Source of the DNA: Costus lasius
Lineage: Eukaryota; Streptophyta; Magnoliopsida; Zingiberales; Costaceae
Assembly: GCA_027563935.2 (NCBI GenBank)
Contig: CM050450.1
Location: forward strand, 91,820,439 to 91,884,438
Reading direction: 5' to 3'
DNA: 64,000 nucleotides
The translations under genes and the position numbers were made by a program. This document shows, piece by piece, positions 10,482 through 20,269 of this stretch; position 1 is the first letter of the stretch; each line of letters opens with the position of its first letter. The notes under the pieces were generated by a model that ran no database searches, was not told where the DNA came from, and saw nothing but the letters and a program-made list of their open reading frames with translations.

Positions 10482-12134
10482 TGATAGGCTCCACAGGTGC
10501 ACAGTCTATCGAAGTAGTAAATAATATCGTTCCCATAAGGAGCAGGTGTCAAGTACCGACCTTTAGTGTCATTGAAAGCTAGATGATTCAAACTCGGAAT
10601 TAAAGAATTACACTAAAACTAAATTATCTAAATTATCGAATCAAAAAGTCGACGACCTTAAGGGAAAATTACAGTTTAGGAAGTGTTCGGAACTTCAGGT
10701 TTCACCTCGTTGAATTAATTAAATGCAAAACAATGAATCAAATTAAATAAGAAAACGGATCTCCTTCTCTTGAAGCTCAATCCGATAGTAAACAACTTAA
10801 GGCGATCATCCTATGGTATGGATTACCTTCTCTTGAAGCGCAATCCGGTGCCTAATTAAGCTAATTTCCAACTCTCATAGCAAAACTAACTTAAGAAAGA
10901 TCCAATGAGCTCTATGATGATCGTGAATCCTCGAGTGACGTTAAATGACTCTCGCAATTCAAGTCACAAGTTTAAATGAGAATGATCAAGTGTTACGATT
11001 CACCTCTCAGTACTTCTCGCAACACTTAACACATACGAATGTTTGATCAGAACAATCATATACAATAAGCACAACTCATTCAAATAAGTAAATTTACTTA
11101 AAATCATACTGAGATTCATAAAAGATGTTTTACATGTGCAGATATATTCAACAGGCTACGCCCGAGTCCCGAACTAGGGTTTTAACCTAAAACATGCATC
11201 GTTTAACAATGAAAACCCAAGTAAAAATACTCGAAAAGAAGGGAAATTACAATCCAAGGGTAGGAGATGATGAATCTTCAGTCCTCTCTCGAAAGCCCCA
11301 AAGAATCTAGTCGAATCGAGCCCTCGAATGCAGATTTTTTGCCCTTTTCGCCCTAGGTCACGTCCTTCACTAATTCGAACCCTCTAACCGCCTAAAAATC
11401 TCGATTATATGCCTCCATCGAAGCATTGGGCGGTTAGGAATGTAAATTGGGAATTTTCCCCAATTTTCTGGCATCTGGAGCGTCGGATTTGAGGAGAAAC
11501 GAATGGAAGGTCGTGATCAGCGGACGCGATCACGGGCGTGCTGACGAACACGGCCAGGCCGTGTTGGCTGCGATGAACTACGAATAAGTAAACACGGGCG
11601 TGACGGCGAACACGGGCAAGCCGTGTTCGGTTCGGTGAGTTTTTGATAAATGAACACGGCCGTGTGTCTGGACACGGGCAAGCCGTGTTTGTCTTGAAAA
11701 ATTCTTGAGCACCCGAACACGGGCGTGCACACGGCGATGACGAGTTCGGCCAAAGCTGGAATTTTCGACAAACACGGCCGTGACGATAAGCACGGCCAGG
11801 CCGTGTTCTCCTTGTTACATGTAGATGCTGATGCCGCGATGAACACGGCCGTGACTGTAAGCACGGGCAGGCCCTGTTCAGCATAGGAAGCTCCAAAAAT
11901 TCTAAAATTTTGCCTGTCTGATGCTTGTAATATGCTGATCCTTTCCCTAACTTCAAATCTCGAATAAACTTCACGAAAATAAATGATAATGACCTGTATC
12001 TCATAAAGAAATGAAAAATAGTGAAGATTCTATACTTTATGGGAAAAGGTATCAAATTGTGACATAAAATAGAAGTTAAGCCTCAAATGATGGTATAAAT
12101 AAGACTCTAAATCCTATAAAAATTACACCTATTA
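10482..12134 (-). repeat. Element J 5' LTR
   Basis: On + it starts TGATAGG (10482) and ends CCTATTA (12134), a 7-bp terminal inverted repeat with one C-to-T mismatch. On the minus strand the PBS follows immediately. A TATA-like TATAAATAA is at about 12095-12104 on +. About 360 bp inside it form an array of paired palindromes (11520-11880). The LTR is 1653 bp. Long open frames on the minus strand here are a by-product of that array. Confidence 0.75.
11520..11880. repeat. Six-unit array of paired palindromes, about 62 bp period (J LTR)
   Basis: Each unit has a site CACGGSCGTG (at 11531, 11593, 11655, 11718, 11773 and 11844; spacings 62, 62, 63, 55, 71). Some 10-20 bases later comes a longer palindrome of the type AACACGGGCAAGCCGTGTT (11547-11565, 11609-11627, 11671-11689, about 11789-11807, and a degenerate one at 11861-11879; the unit near 11728 is strongly decayed). 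The palindromes are much better kept than the spacers between them. Confidence 0.85.
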
Positions 12135-12670
12135 GAGGCACATGAGCATATTTACAACTTATATCAAGTGCAATGGGCACTCATGTAAGATTGTCATCGA
12201 TGGGGGAAGTAGTTTGAATGTGGTCTCCCGGACTGCGATCACTCGTTTCGGAGTCCCACTAGAGCCCCACCCCAAGCCCTACTCGATCGCGTGGGTTGAC
12301 GTATCGAGCCTCCCGGTTACCCATCGTTGCCAAGTTTCCATCGCATTTGGGGACTATCGTAAGAAGGTGTGGTGTGATCTGGCGGCGATGGATATTTCCC
12401 ATGTCCTTTTAGGACGCCCCTGGCTCTTTGATAGAGATGTAGTTCATTATGGCCGGTCGAACACATATGTGTTTGACCACGGGGCCAAAAGATCTGTTTG
12501 ATCCTGACCCCACCCAAGGAACTGCGCGCGTCCACATCCAAGGGCGTGATCATTCCCCCCACCATTGCCCCGTTAGCACCCACTATTGTGTCCCTTATGC
12601 GCACGTCCATGCTTATGTGCGAGGCCACGGAATCCAAGGTCGTCTACGCCTTGATGTTGCATGAGTCCCT
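12135..12670 (+). pseudogene. Gypsy element F aspartic protease fragment
   Basis: The frame from 12142 reads through a retropepsin-like domain. It has the active-site region VIDGGSSLNVVS (about 12193-12228; D-G-G where D-S/T-G is usual) and the downstream signature HVLLGRPWLFDRDV...NTYVF. This domain cleaves the gag-pol polyprotein. The frame stops at about 12500 and continues shifted as an ILTPPKE...VVYALM segment that resembles the usual linker after the protease, so a frameshift lies near 12497. The match ends near 12670 in a scrambled junction. Confidence 0.75.
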
Positions 12671-12736
12671 AGAGTATCCGTGCACTTGCGGAATCCAAGG
12701 GTCTGATGTTGCATGAGTCCCACGGAATCCAAGGTC
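12620..12736 (+). other. Scrambled junction with duplicated micro-segments
   Basis: CACGGAATCCAAGGTC occurs twice (about 12624 and 12720) and GATGTTGCATGAGTCCC twice (about 12652 and 12704). Between them lies AGTATCCGTGCACTTGCGGA (about 12672-12691), a copy of the end of the element I LTR. This looks like templated filler from error-prone end joining where the 5' LTR of I and part of F were deleted. Confidence 0.7.
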
Positions 12737-12822
12737 ATCTATTTGGTACTTAACAATAAGGTCTCTATGGTTCGATATCTTTCTTTATTACTTCGAGTAT
12801 CCGTGCACTTGCGGACACAACA
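12737..12822 (+). repeat. Element I 5' LTR, 3'-terminal remnant
   Basis: These 86 bases (CATCTATTTGGTACTTAACA to GCGGACACAACA) match 17899-17984, the end of the 3' LTR, with only a few differences. The rest of the 5' LTR was lost in the scrambled junction to the left. Confidence 0.85.
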
Positions 12823-12829
12823 AGTTTTT

Positions 12830-12848
12830 CGCACCGTTGCCGGGGACC
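12830..12848 (+). other. Primer binding site, tRNA-Asp type (element I)
   Basis: CGCACCGTTGCCGGGGACC starts 7 bases after the LTR end (AGTTTTT spacer), the same spacing and near-identical sequence as in element J. It matches the TGGCGCCGTTGCCGGGG site of Athila/Tat elements. Confidence 0.8.
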
Positions 12849-13086
12849 TTAGTTTTGTTAATATCAAAATAGTTGTTAGTATTGCTAGACTAAGTTTTAT
12901 TTATTTTAGATTTAACTTTAATTTTTGTTTTTGCAGGTTTTGGATTTCACAGTTGTGACAGAACTGTGAATTCTTAAATTTGTAAATTTGCTTGTGTTTT
13001 ATTTAATTTTTCTATATTATGAAAAAAAAAATAGTTCTTATTGATTGGTGTTGGATTATCTCTTTGTTTTTGATAAATTTGAAAAT
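12849..13086 (+). other. Element I leader
   Basis: AT-rich non-coding stretch. A TTTGTTTTTGCAGG at about 12924-12937 resembles a plant 3' splice acceptor, and an A-run lies at 13022-13031. No primer or ORF signal was seen before the ATG at 13087. Confidence 0.4.
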
Positions 13087-14322
13087 ATGTCTTTTAATCA
13101 CAACTCATGGGCAACTCAAAGAGGTGAGGTATACATGCCACAAGGTAAGTATGAAAATAATTCATTGAGCACACTTGAAGATACGTTTAACTCTTATATG
13201 CACTCTTTTTATTCTAATAGATGTGATATTTCTGGATCTATTAGTCATTACACTTCTAATTGCCAATTTTTAAATTCCAATTCATCATGGTATCAAGATG
13301 ATCAATATGAATCTAGATCTTTTTGTGATGATTGCTCAAACTATATTTCTGAACCATGCTTTGAGGATACTGAAAAATATAGCTTAGAGATTATGTTTGA
13401 AAAGTTCATGAAACAAAATGATGATGTGAGTTAGACCGTCAAACAAATCAATTCTAGGTTGGATGACATGGTTGCACACAATGAAATTTTAGAAACCCAA
13501 TTAGCACAACAAGATTATTTATTTGAGTTTGATTTGGAAGCTGAAAAGATTGATTTAGAAAATTCCCCCTCTGATTTTGATTGTTTTGAGATTGAGCCTT
13601 ATGTGAACATTAATGAATCTCATTCTGATTTTGATAATTGTGAAATTGATTCCTTTGATAATTTATTTGTGGAAAAATTTGAGGAAATTGAAATTGAAAA
13701 ACCCTCTTCTGATGAAATTGATTCTTTTAATGTTGTATCATTTATGGTTAAATCTGATGATTTTGATAAAGGGTTGAAAATTATAGACATTGATGAACCC
13801 CACTGTGATTTTGGTGATATTTTTGAAATTAATGATAAATCTCTTGTGGTTAACATTGATTCTATTGAGAACATTGATAAATCTCATTATGATTTTTCAT
13901 ATGATTCTGATTTTGACTCTTTTAACGATGAATTATTTGTGGGGAGGCATGAGGAAATTGATTTTGAAGAGTCTCATCTTGACTTTAATGATGATTTTGA
14001 ATTTGCTAAATTATTTGATGATGAACATGAGGAAATTGATAAGGATTTGAATATTGTGAAAATTGATGAATCTCACCATGTTGATGTTTTGCCCATATCT
14101 ATTGTTGAAAATTTTGATCTATTTGAGAAAGTGTGTTTTATTGAGGATTCTAATGAGAGACATAAAGACTATTATTATGATGATCCAATGCTTAATTATT
14201 TTGATCAAAGTCCTATTTCTATTGCAATTGAAGATTTAAATTTGAAGAAAGGACTTATGATTTTACTTTTTGATAAACATAGGAAGATAATTGAATATCC
14301 TTTGTTGGAGTTGAAAATTTGA
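13087..14322 (+). pseudogene. Element I acidic repetitive ORF with gag-like linker, one stop
   Basis: One frame from ATG 13087 (upstream open to 13045) to the stop at 14320-14322, 411 codons with a single TAG at 13432-13434. The N-terminal 100 residues (MSFNHNSWATQRGEVY...) are rich in Ser, Tyr, Asn and Cys. Around the stop, MFEKFMKQND...RLDDMVAHNEILETQLAQQ resembles the coiled linker that follows gag in element J (LLENFVTTQ...LENQIAQQ). The last 280 residues are very rich in Asp, Glu, Phe and Ile. They contain five related segments (INESHSDF, IDEPHCDF, IDKSHYDF, FEESHLDF, IDESHHVD) and repeated EEID/EIDSF pieces. I do not recognise the C-terminal part. It may be a low-complexity protein derived from gag, or a decayed coding region. 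The protein's role is unknown. Confidence 0.6.
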
Positions 14323-16309
14323 TTTTGATTTCCGCATATTTGATAAAGCCATGTCAATCTTGATTTTTATGAAATTTTGGATATTTAGATTAGTGGCTAA
14401 ACTTTTTGGATAGCGAAAATGCAGAAAATTGTTTGCTCTTTACTTTGGTACTGATTCACCCGCCTCATCATGATAACTGAGTTTAGGTCAAGCTATGGAC
14501 CAAAAATTAGTGCTTCTTGGGAGGCAACCCAAGCACTTTTGCCTTAGTTTAGTTTCTTTTATTTTAGTTTATTTTTAGAATTATTTTTTTTGCAGGAAAT
14601 TAAAATTATTTACGGTTGCACTACTCTCCTTGGACACCTGCGGCTTCTTCTCCAGATTTACAGCACCTCTAGCCACCACTACATCTGCCTTTGACATCAC
14701 TGTCTCCAGCCGTCGACACTGGATCATACCACCAGCAGATTCTTATTTCTTTTGCTGCCTCTTATTCCATGATTTTATTTATTTTTGCAGCAGTTCTTTA
14801 TTATTGACTCTGATTTTTTTTATGCACTACTATCTTTTGCACCGGCCGACGATCTCACCTCTATGACTATATTCTCTAGCAGGCCACTAGAGATTACTCA
14901 CTCTACTGTCGGCACCATCACCATCATTGATAGCAGCTTTTCAGCTAGCCTCTGTTCCACCTCTGCTCGATTCTTTCTACCGGCATCCTCTTTTGGACCA
15001 TCGATGATATATCTGATTCTTCTTTTAGAAAATTATTTTTATCATTATTATTTTTAGAGACTATTTTTAGACTGAGCCTTATGTACCTTAAATTTTGTAG
15101 GTAAAATTTTCAAAAGGCACATCTTTGAACCTAGCAGCATATGCCCCGACACTGTTTTTGATCTGAGCCTTATGTACTTTGGGTCAGAGCTTGCTATATA
15201 GTTTTGTGAGTATTGTTTACACTCTCTTGTATTCATGATTATTTCATATGGTTGCATCTTTGATTTGTTATCACTTTACACCCTTTGCATTGTTTGAGCC
15301 TTATGTGATTATATGGACCAATCATGTTACACTTTTGACTATGATTATATGAGTTTTCATGCTTCACACCTTTTGCATTGAATTAGAAATTTTTTATGGA
15401 CATGATAAGATTGATAAGTTGATGATATGTTTTTCTTAGATGGGTAGATTTTTCTACATTGATTATGAAAGTTCATGCTAATGCCTGTGAATGAAGATAT
15501 ACCTATTATGTTGAATTTATTTCTTCAATATATATCTACTTGTTGAAATTATCCATTGATTGATGCATATGTTTTGGGTAGGTATGTTGTTTGATGAATG
15601 TAATCTAAGAGTGAAGCATCTTTCTTGAATAAAATGAGCATATGAGTGTAATTTTTGAAGTGATGTCAATTGATTAGCCTAGTTGATGTTTGGTCTATTT
15701 TACTATTTGTTGGGAAGGAAGAATCCATGATCCACAAAAATAGTGAGAGACTCCCCTACTTGGCACTATGCAAAATTGACAGTGGTACCTAAGACATGGG
15801 TTGAAGTCAAAAATTATAAAAAAATTTGATGAGAGAAAAATTTTGGGTAGGCATGAGAGAATGACTCCTTTACTTGGCACTGTGTAAAATTGACAGTGGT
15901 ACCAAAGATAAGAGTTGAATTCCAAATAAAAAGTATGTATCTATGTGGGTACATACCATCAAAAACAAAAACAAAAAAAAAGAGAGAGAGAAAAAGAGAT
16001 TTTGAGTGGAAAAAGATTTTGGATATCCGATTCCTGTAAACAAAGGTATGATAGATTTAAACTAAAACAAAGGTGAAATCATGAGATTGTGATTCTTTTT
16101 ATTATGCGAGTTGCGAAATTTTATTTGATCAAAGCTGTGAATCTTAAAGATTAAATTCATTGGATGATGTATTTATCTGAAATTTTGTGCAAAAAGTTGA
16201 TGGAGTATTTCATGAGTGATTATATTTTAGAAATTTATTTTTTCATAAAAGAGCATATTTTCCATACTTAACATTGTTCTTATTTATTTGCTTGAGGACA
16301 AGCAAAATT
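14323..16309 (+). other. Element I long non-coding region
   Basis: It contains the motif TGGGAGGCAACCCA at 14518-14531 and a T-rich tract ending GCAG at 14584-14595, typical of the post-pol spacer in Athila/Tat elements. There are short open stretches (14630-15057) of no recognisable family. The 11-mer TGAGCCTTATG recurs at 15073, 15164 and 15295. A two-copy 114-bp repeat lies at 15740-15920. A TTTGCTTGAGGACAAGCAAA segment at 16287-16306 precedes the LTR. No polymerase gene remnants were found. Confidence 0.6.
15740..15920 (+). repeat. Two-copy direct repeat, 114 bp period
   Basis: CTACTTGGCACTATGCAAAATTGACAGTGGTACC-type sequence occurs around 15756 and again around 15870, with matching flanks (GAGAGACTCC / GAGAATGACTCC). 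The copies have diverged by several substitutions. Confidence 0.7.
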
Positions 16310-17984
16310 TGAGCCTTATGCTCTTTTGCTTATTTTTAAGCCTTATTTGTCAAATATTGCAGAATCTACACTTTTCGTATTTTCGATCATTTTCAGGTTA
16401 AAAGTGCCATATTTTGATGGATTTTGGAAGATTTGAGCACACCAACGGATTCCAGACGTCGAAACAAAGCTACCCATCAATTTTCATGAAATTTGGAGCC
16501 AAATTGCAAAAATACGGCACTACCGTAGTTTCTGGACAAACTACCACGGTACCGTATTTTTGGATGACTCAAATTAGAGATTTTGGGCAAAATACGGCAC
16601 TACCATTTTTTTGGGACATAATCTCACGGTACCATATTTTTGGAGGATTTTATAAAGAAAATTTCAGAATTCTAGATAAAAATACGGCACTGCTGTTTTT
16701 TACAGTAAAACTTTCACGGTACCATACTGTGGGCCGTTTTTCGCGAGTTTTTCAGGTCCGAATCTTGCGCGGACGATAACTTTTGATCCAGAGCTCCAAA
16801 TTGAGATCCGAAAGATGTTGCGGACTCGTCTTTAAGAGGAGAAGACGTACGAATAGAAAGCCTCAATTTTTATCACCAATTGAAAGAGCAATCGTCAGAG
16901 AGGCGGTTAGGGTTTGTCCTCGTGCCGAGAGGCGTAGAGGGCACCTCAGGCAGTGATTTTCACTCATAAGCTTTGCTTGGAGGAGAGGAGGACGCACCAG
17001 AAGTTTCAGAGCAAAAGGAGTTCGATTGGAGGAGGAATCAACGAAAGAACGCCACTGGCACTATTCATATGCGTGATTACGGCTGTGTTGTAACATCTAT
17101 TCTCTCCTTCTTTTTGATTTCTGACGCTTTGAAACTATGGTTGATTGTATTTCTCTTTCCATGCAAGCTTAAACTTTCTTTTGGGTCAAAGGATGTGATC
17201 CCCCTTGATATTTCTATGACTAGATAATCTTTATTTCATAATGATATTTTTGGCATGGTAATTTTACTTAAGAGATTATTTTCTTAATTGTTTCTAGTGT
17301 CATGCATTAACATGTTTTAGAGTTTTTGTGTATGGACTGAGAAGATGATATGCATAAACTTGGAACCCTAGAATTTATGGTAGGAGCTCATCGCAAGAGA
17401 TTGGTTGTGTTCTTATTTTTAGATTTTAGATGCTTATTTCTTGTTGATGTTTTGACCTAGAAATTATTACTATTTTAGACATGAAAATATGCTAGAGATA
17501 GATATATGATTGTTAGAAAACCTTATGTAAAACCTGTGAAACTAAGGTGGGAGAGTGCTTAGTTTTGCTTGAGATCTTGATATTGAGGTGGAATGCACGA
17601 GAGTGATTCTTAATCTCTCTAATCAAAGTTTACTTATATTTAACATTGAATAGATCTTGCACAAGAGTGAGGATTGTTCTTTGTAAATTGACTGCGCGAG
17701 AGCGAGTTAATTTCTTTATTAAGTAAGCTATATCTTTACCATAACGAAAATAGATTGATGAACCTTTAATTATATCTAGTCATAAATATTAAGGTGGATG
17801 AAACCCTAGTCCCAATGCTTTCTCTCTGATTATCTCTTTAGCATATTCTTTGCATAGTTATTTCTATCATATTCGGCTTGCTTAGCTAGTGAGAAAACAT
17901 CTATTTGGTACTTAACAATAAGGTCTCTGTGGTTCGATATCTTTCTTTATTACTTTGAGTATCCGTGCACTTGCGGACACAACA
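16310..17984 (+). repeat. Element I 3' LTR (left boundary putative)
   Basis: The right end is firm: GCGGACACAACA at 17984 matches the 5' LTR remnant before the PBS. The left end is placed at TGAGCC after TTTGCTTGAGGACAAGCAAAATT, a segment that usually lies just before the 3' LTR in such elements. With the 5' LTR truncated it cannot be confirmed. The LTR carries the palindrome array at 16511-16740. Confidence 0.55.
16511..16740. repeat. Three-unit paired-palindrome array (element I LTR)
   Basis: Units start at 16511, 16591 and 16681 with AATACGGCACTACCGTA-type palindromes. About 15-25 bases later each has a second palindrome of type CACGGTACCGTATTTT (16545, about 16632, about 16715). The first unit is the most symmetric. 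Units 2 and 3 carry substitutions in one arm. Confidence 0.75.
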
Positions 17985-17985
17985 C

Positions 17986-18340
17986 CCGTCCACTTTCATG
18001 TAGCTCATAAGCCAAGTTCTCAAGCCCTACATGTGCAAATTCCTGGTTGTCTATTTTGACGACATCTTGATTTTTAGCCGGACCCCAAAAGAACACCTGG
18101 AGCATCTTCGCTCCACGTTTGACCTCCTAACGCAAGGAGCGCCTCTTCCTTAACATGAAGAAGTGCTCCTTCATGACCAATCGCGTCCACTTCCTAGGTT
18201 ACATCATGTCCGGCGAGGGTCTCTCTGTTGACCCAGCCAAGGTCGAAGCCATCCGGCATTGGCCCGAACCCTGCACCGTATCCAAGGTTCGCAGCTTTTT
18301 TGGGCCTCGTGGGCTTTTATCGCCACTTCAAATAGGGCTC
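17986..18340 (+). pseudogene. Gypsy element F reverse transcriptase fragment
   Basis: A fragment around the RT active site: FM, then an in-frame TAG, then [22 protein letters not shown] (catalytic YFDD at about 18049-18060). It continues with [14 protein letters not shown] frameshift near 18135 moves the reading to MKKCSFMTNRVHFLGY...GLSVDPAKVEAI (18155 on). A second shift near 18295 leads into a truncated SFFG region. Sequence before the fragment (fingers domain) and after it (RNase H and integrase core) is deleted. This belongs to the same + strand element as the protease at 12142. Confidence 0.85.
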
Positions 18341-18510
18341 ATTTTAAACTCCAGCCATGTTACATGGGGCCCTATGCGGTGGTGCGGTGGATCAGCTCCA
18401 ACGCCTATGTACAGGACTTACCCAAGGACATGGGAATCCACACCATCTTCAACGTGGCGGACCTACTTCCTTTCTATGGCCCATTGGAGGAGAACTCTTC
18501 AAACCGGGGG
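18331..18510 (+). pseudogene. Gypsy element F integrase C-terminal fragment
   Basis: The frame FKLQPCYMGPYAVVRW, then SNAYVQDLP, then FNVADLLPFY is the C-terminal domain of a gypsy integrase (GPY-like GPYAVV motif). It is joined directly to the end of the RT fragment, so about 2 kb of RNase H and integrase core is missing. It ends just before the G-rich polypurine tract, the normal end of pol. Confidence 0.82.
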
Positions 18511-18527
18511 GGAGGGGGAGGGGGAGT
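18505..18527 (+). other. Polypurine tract (element F)
   Basis: A run of G with single A residues (CCGGGGGGGAGGGGGAGGGG) directly after the pol end and directly before the LTR start TGATGC. This is the position of the second-strand primer. Confidence 0.75.
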
Positions 18528-19970
18528 TGATGCAGGAGAGACTAGCACTGAAGAGGGAGAAAACTTGGGCCCAACCGCACACCAAAAATTTTCCATGCAA
18601 AAAGTCATGGGGCGAGTAAAATGCCACGGGCAAACCGCGGAACTTTCTGTGGCTCTGGCATGGATTTTGTTGCAGCCAACAAAACTGGTGCAGGAGTCAC
18701 ACCCCGAGTAAAATGCCACGGGCAGGTTGCAAAAGTTTTTGTGAGTGCTGGCATGAATTTGATGCAACCGAGAAAACTAGTGCAGAAGTCACACCCCGAG
18801 TAAAATGCCGCGGGTAGGCCGCAGAAGTTTCTGTGAGTTCTGGCATAAATTTTGATGCAGCCGAGAAAACTGGTGCAGAAGTCACACCCCGAGTAAAATG
18901 CCGCGGGCAGGCCACAGAAGTTTCTGTGAGTTTTGGCATGAATTTTGATGCAGCTGAGAAAACTAGTGCAGAAGTCACACCCCAAATAAAAAGCCATAGG
19001 CAGACCGTGAAAGTTTCTGTGGGTTTCAGCACGGATTTTGGCGCGATCGAGAAAACTAGCGAACAAAGTCACACCCGAGAAAAATGCCACGGGCAGACCG
19101 TGACTTCCCCTAAAGCTGCAGATCTACCCTGTCGACCCCTTTTTGATGTCCACAACCCTCCGTACCATGTCAAACCATCCATGGAGCGCCCGAAGGAGCC
19201 CAACAAGGTGGAGGTACGGTGATATCAATGCACTTCTCGATTGTTGGACCGTTTCTTAGGAGTTATTAGCCCATTGTCGATCCACACCGAAGCCCATTTG
19301 CCCAAGGGCATCGGCGGCTGTCCACCTGAAGGCCCAACACCTGAGGGGCCGCACAATCATCTTAGAAACATGGCCCAAGAGCGCACCACATCCATCGTAA
19401 CCTAGCCCACGACGTCCAAATTCTGCTGCTTTGTCGCGGTATGCTCCGAACGCGTCTGACCGCCCAACCACCTCCGTACGAAGACCAGAAGACCATGCAC
19501 CAGCTTCATAGAATATTAGGTAGCAGTTTGTTTTGCTTTGTCTTGTAGTAGCAGCTTGACCACCTTTGTGGCCTGCAAGAGTAGTTAGTTGTTAAAATAG
19601 TTTGTCTTTTTCTACTTTGTCTTGTTCCCTCCCCTCTTGTTCTATAAAAGAGGAGGCTGGGGTGTTGTGTTCCTTAGTTCTCTTAGTGGTAGAGTACTCT
19701 TGGTGAGCTGAGAGCCTCCAGCGCGTGTAGAAGTAGAAGTCGGCGCTTCGCCTTCACAGTTTGTAGGAGGGAATCGTGGTCGGTGCCTCGACTACGAAGT
19801 GTTTCCTTCCTGGTTTTTGAAGTAGTGAAGTAAATCCCACCGCCTCCGGTGGGTCAGGTCCGCCTGTCTTTTCATTTTGTTGCGTGCATTTCCATTATGG
19901 TTTCTATCTTTCCCCAAGGGCATCTGCACGTCGGAGGCGTGGACGTTCCTTATCTTTGGTTTGTTTCAGG
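18528..19970 (+). repeat. Element F 3' LTR (right end approximate)
   Basis: It starts TGATGCAGG after the polypurine tract. A TATA box (CTATAAAAGAGG) lies at about 19642-19653, followed by a typical transcribed leader-like GC-rich stretch. The left third is a 93-bp tandem repeat (18606-19100). The right end is uncertain: candidates are around 19893 and 19970. No second copy lies in the window for comparison. Confidence 0.6.
18606..19100 (+). repeat. 93-bp tandem repeat, about five units (F LTR)
   Basis: The anchor CACACCCCGAGTAAAATGCC recurs at 18698, 18790, 18883, 18976 and 19070 (spacings 92, 93, 93, 94), with a partial unit before. Because 93 is divisible by 3, several frames stay open on both strands. 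The apparent 97-161 residue proteins here are artefacts of the repeat. Confidence 0.92.
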
Positions 19971-20269
19971 TGCATAGGCATGCAAGCTGTGCCCCGTGAT
20001 CCTGCAGTCCCCCAAAGTACATGCTGAGCTTAAAATCCGCTACGTGAGCTTGTTAAATTGCTACGAGGTTAGTGCGTTACATTCCGTAGTTGAGTGTCGT
20101 TGAGCTCTTTTCGTGTTTGTGTTGCCCCGATCGAACTCGACGCTGATTTCATCATGTTTTCCTGCATTTCCGAAGCACTTTTCACTTCCCTCATCTAAAG
20201 ACCCTCTCCCGTTTTCATGTGCATTGTGTAATACCTTAGAGTACGGCACTAAGGACCCTCCTTCCTATT
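19971..20269. other. Unassigned stretch between F LTR and element H
   Basis: No convincing ORF, LTR terminus or primer site was seen. It may include the end of the F LTR, host flank, or a decayed 5' leader of element H. Confidence 0.4.

Larger units (their letters stand above)
7505..12134 (-). mobile_element. Element J: Athila-like gypsy element with gag and protease only
   Basis: Read on the minus strand the order is LTR (12134-10482), tRNA-Asp-type PBS (10474-10458), gag, protease, then a non-coding 3' part that is cut at 7505 by the copia LTR. There is no RT, RNase H or integrase between the protease stop (7911) and the 3' spacer. J interrupts the protease region of gypsy element F, whose sequence starts at 12135. 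Its own 3' LTR is outside the window or lost. Confidence 0.75.
12737..17984 (+). mobile_element. Element I: non-autonomous gypsy-type element with acidic ORF
   Basis: Order on +: 5' LTR remnant (12737-12822), tRNA-Asp-type PBS (12830), leader, one ORF (13087-14322), long AT-rich non-coding region, and 3' LTR ending at 17984 with the same 86-bp end as the remnant. No protease, RT, RNase H or integrase is present, so it would depend on another element, most plausibly an Athila-type one. It sits inside element F. Confidence 0.72.
12135..19970 (+). mobile_element. Element F: deleted Ty3/gypsy element split by element I
   Basis: The left part (12135 to about 12670) carries a protease. The right part (17985-19970) carries an RT fragment, an integrase C-terminus, a G-rich polypurine tract and a 3' LTR. 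Both parts are + strand and in the correct gypsy order. Element I fills 12737-17984 between them, and sequence between protease and RT has been lost at the left junction. The 5' half of F is hidden by J. Confidence 0.65.

Noticed and set aside
11405..12055. 216-residue minus-strand ORF rich in Arg, Pro and Cys
   Set aside because: It lies in the J LTR across the palindrome array; repetition of the array explains the open frames. No known domain.
13790..14050. Leu/Ile-rich hydrophobic ORF in an alternative frame
   Set aside because: Frame shadow of the acidic ORF: GAT/GAA-rich codons read one base off give Leu, Ile and Met.
14630..15057. Two overlapping open frames in the non-coding region of element I
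   Set aside because: Low-complexity T/C-rich sequence after a splice-acceptor-like tract. No domain recognised and no repeat of the frame elsewhere in the window.
18605..19090. 161-residue minus-strand Cys-rich repetitive ORF
   Set aside because: The 93-bp tandem repeat is a multiple of three, so frames stay open on both strands. No start context or conservation.
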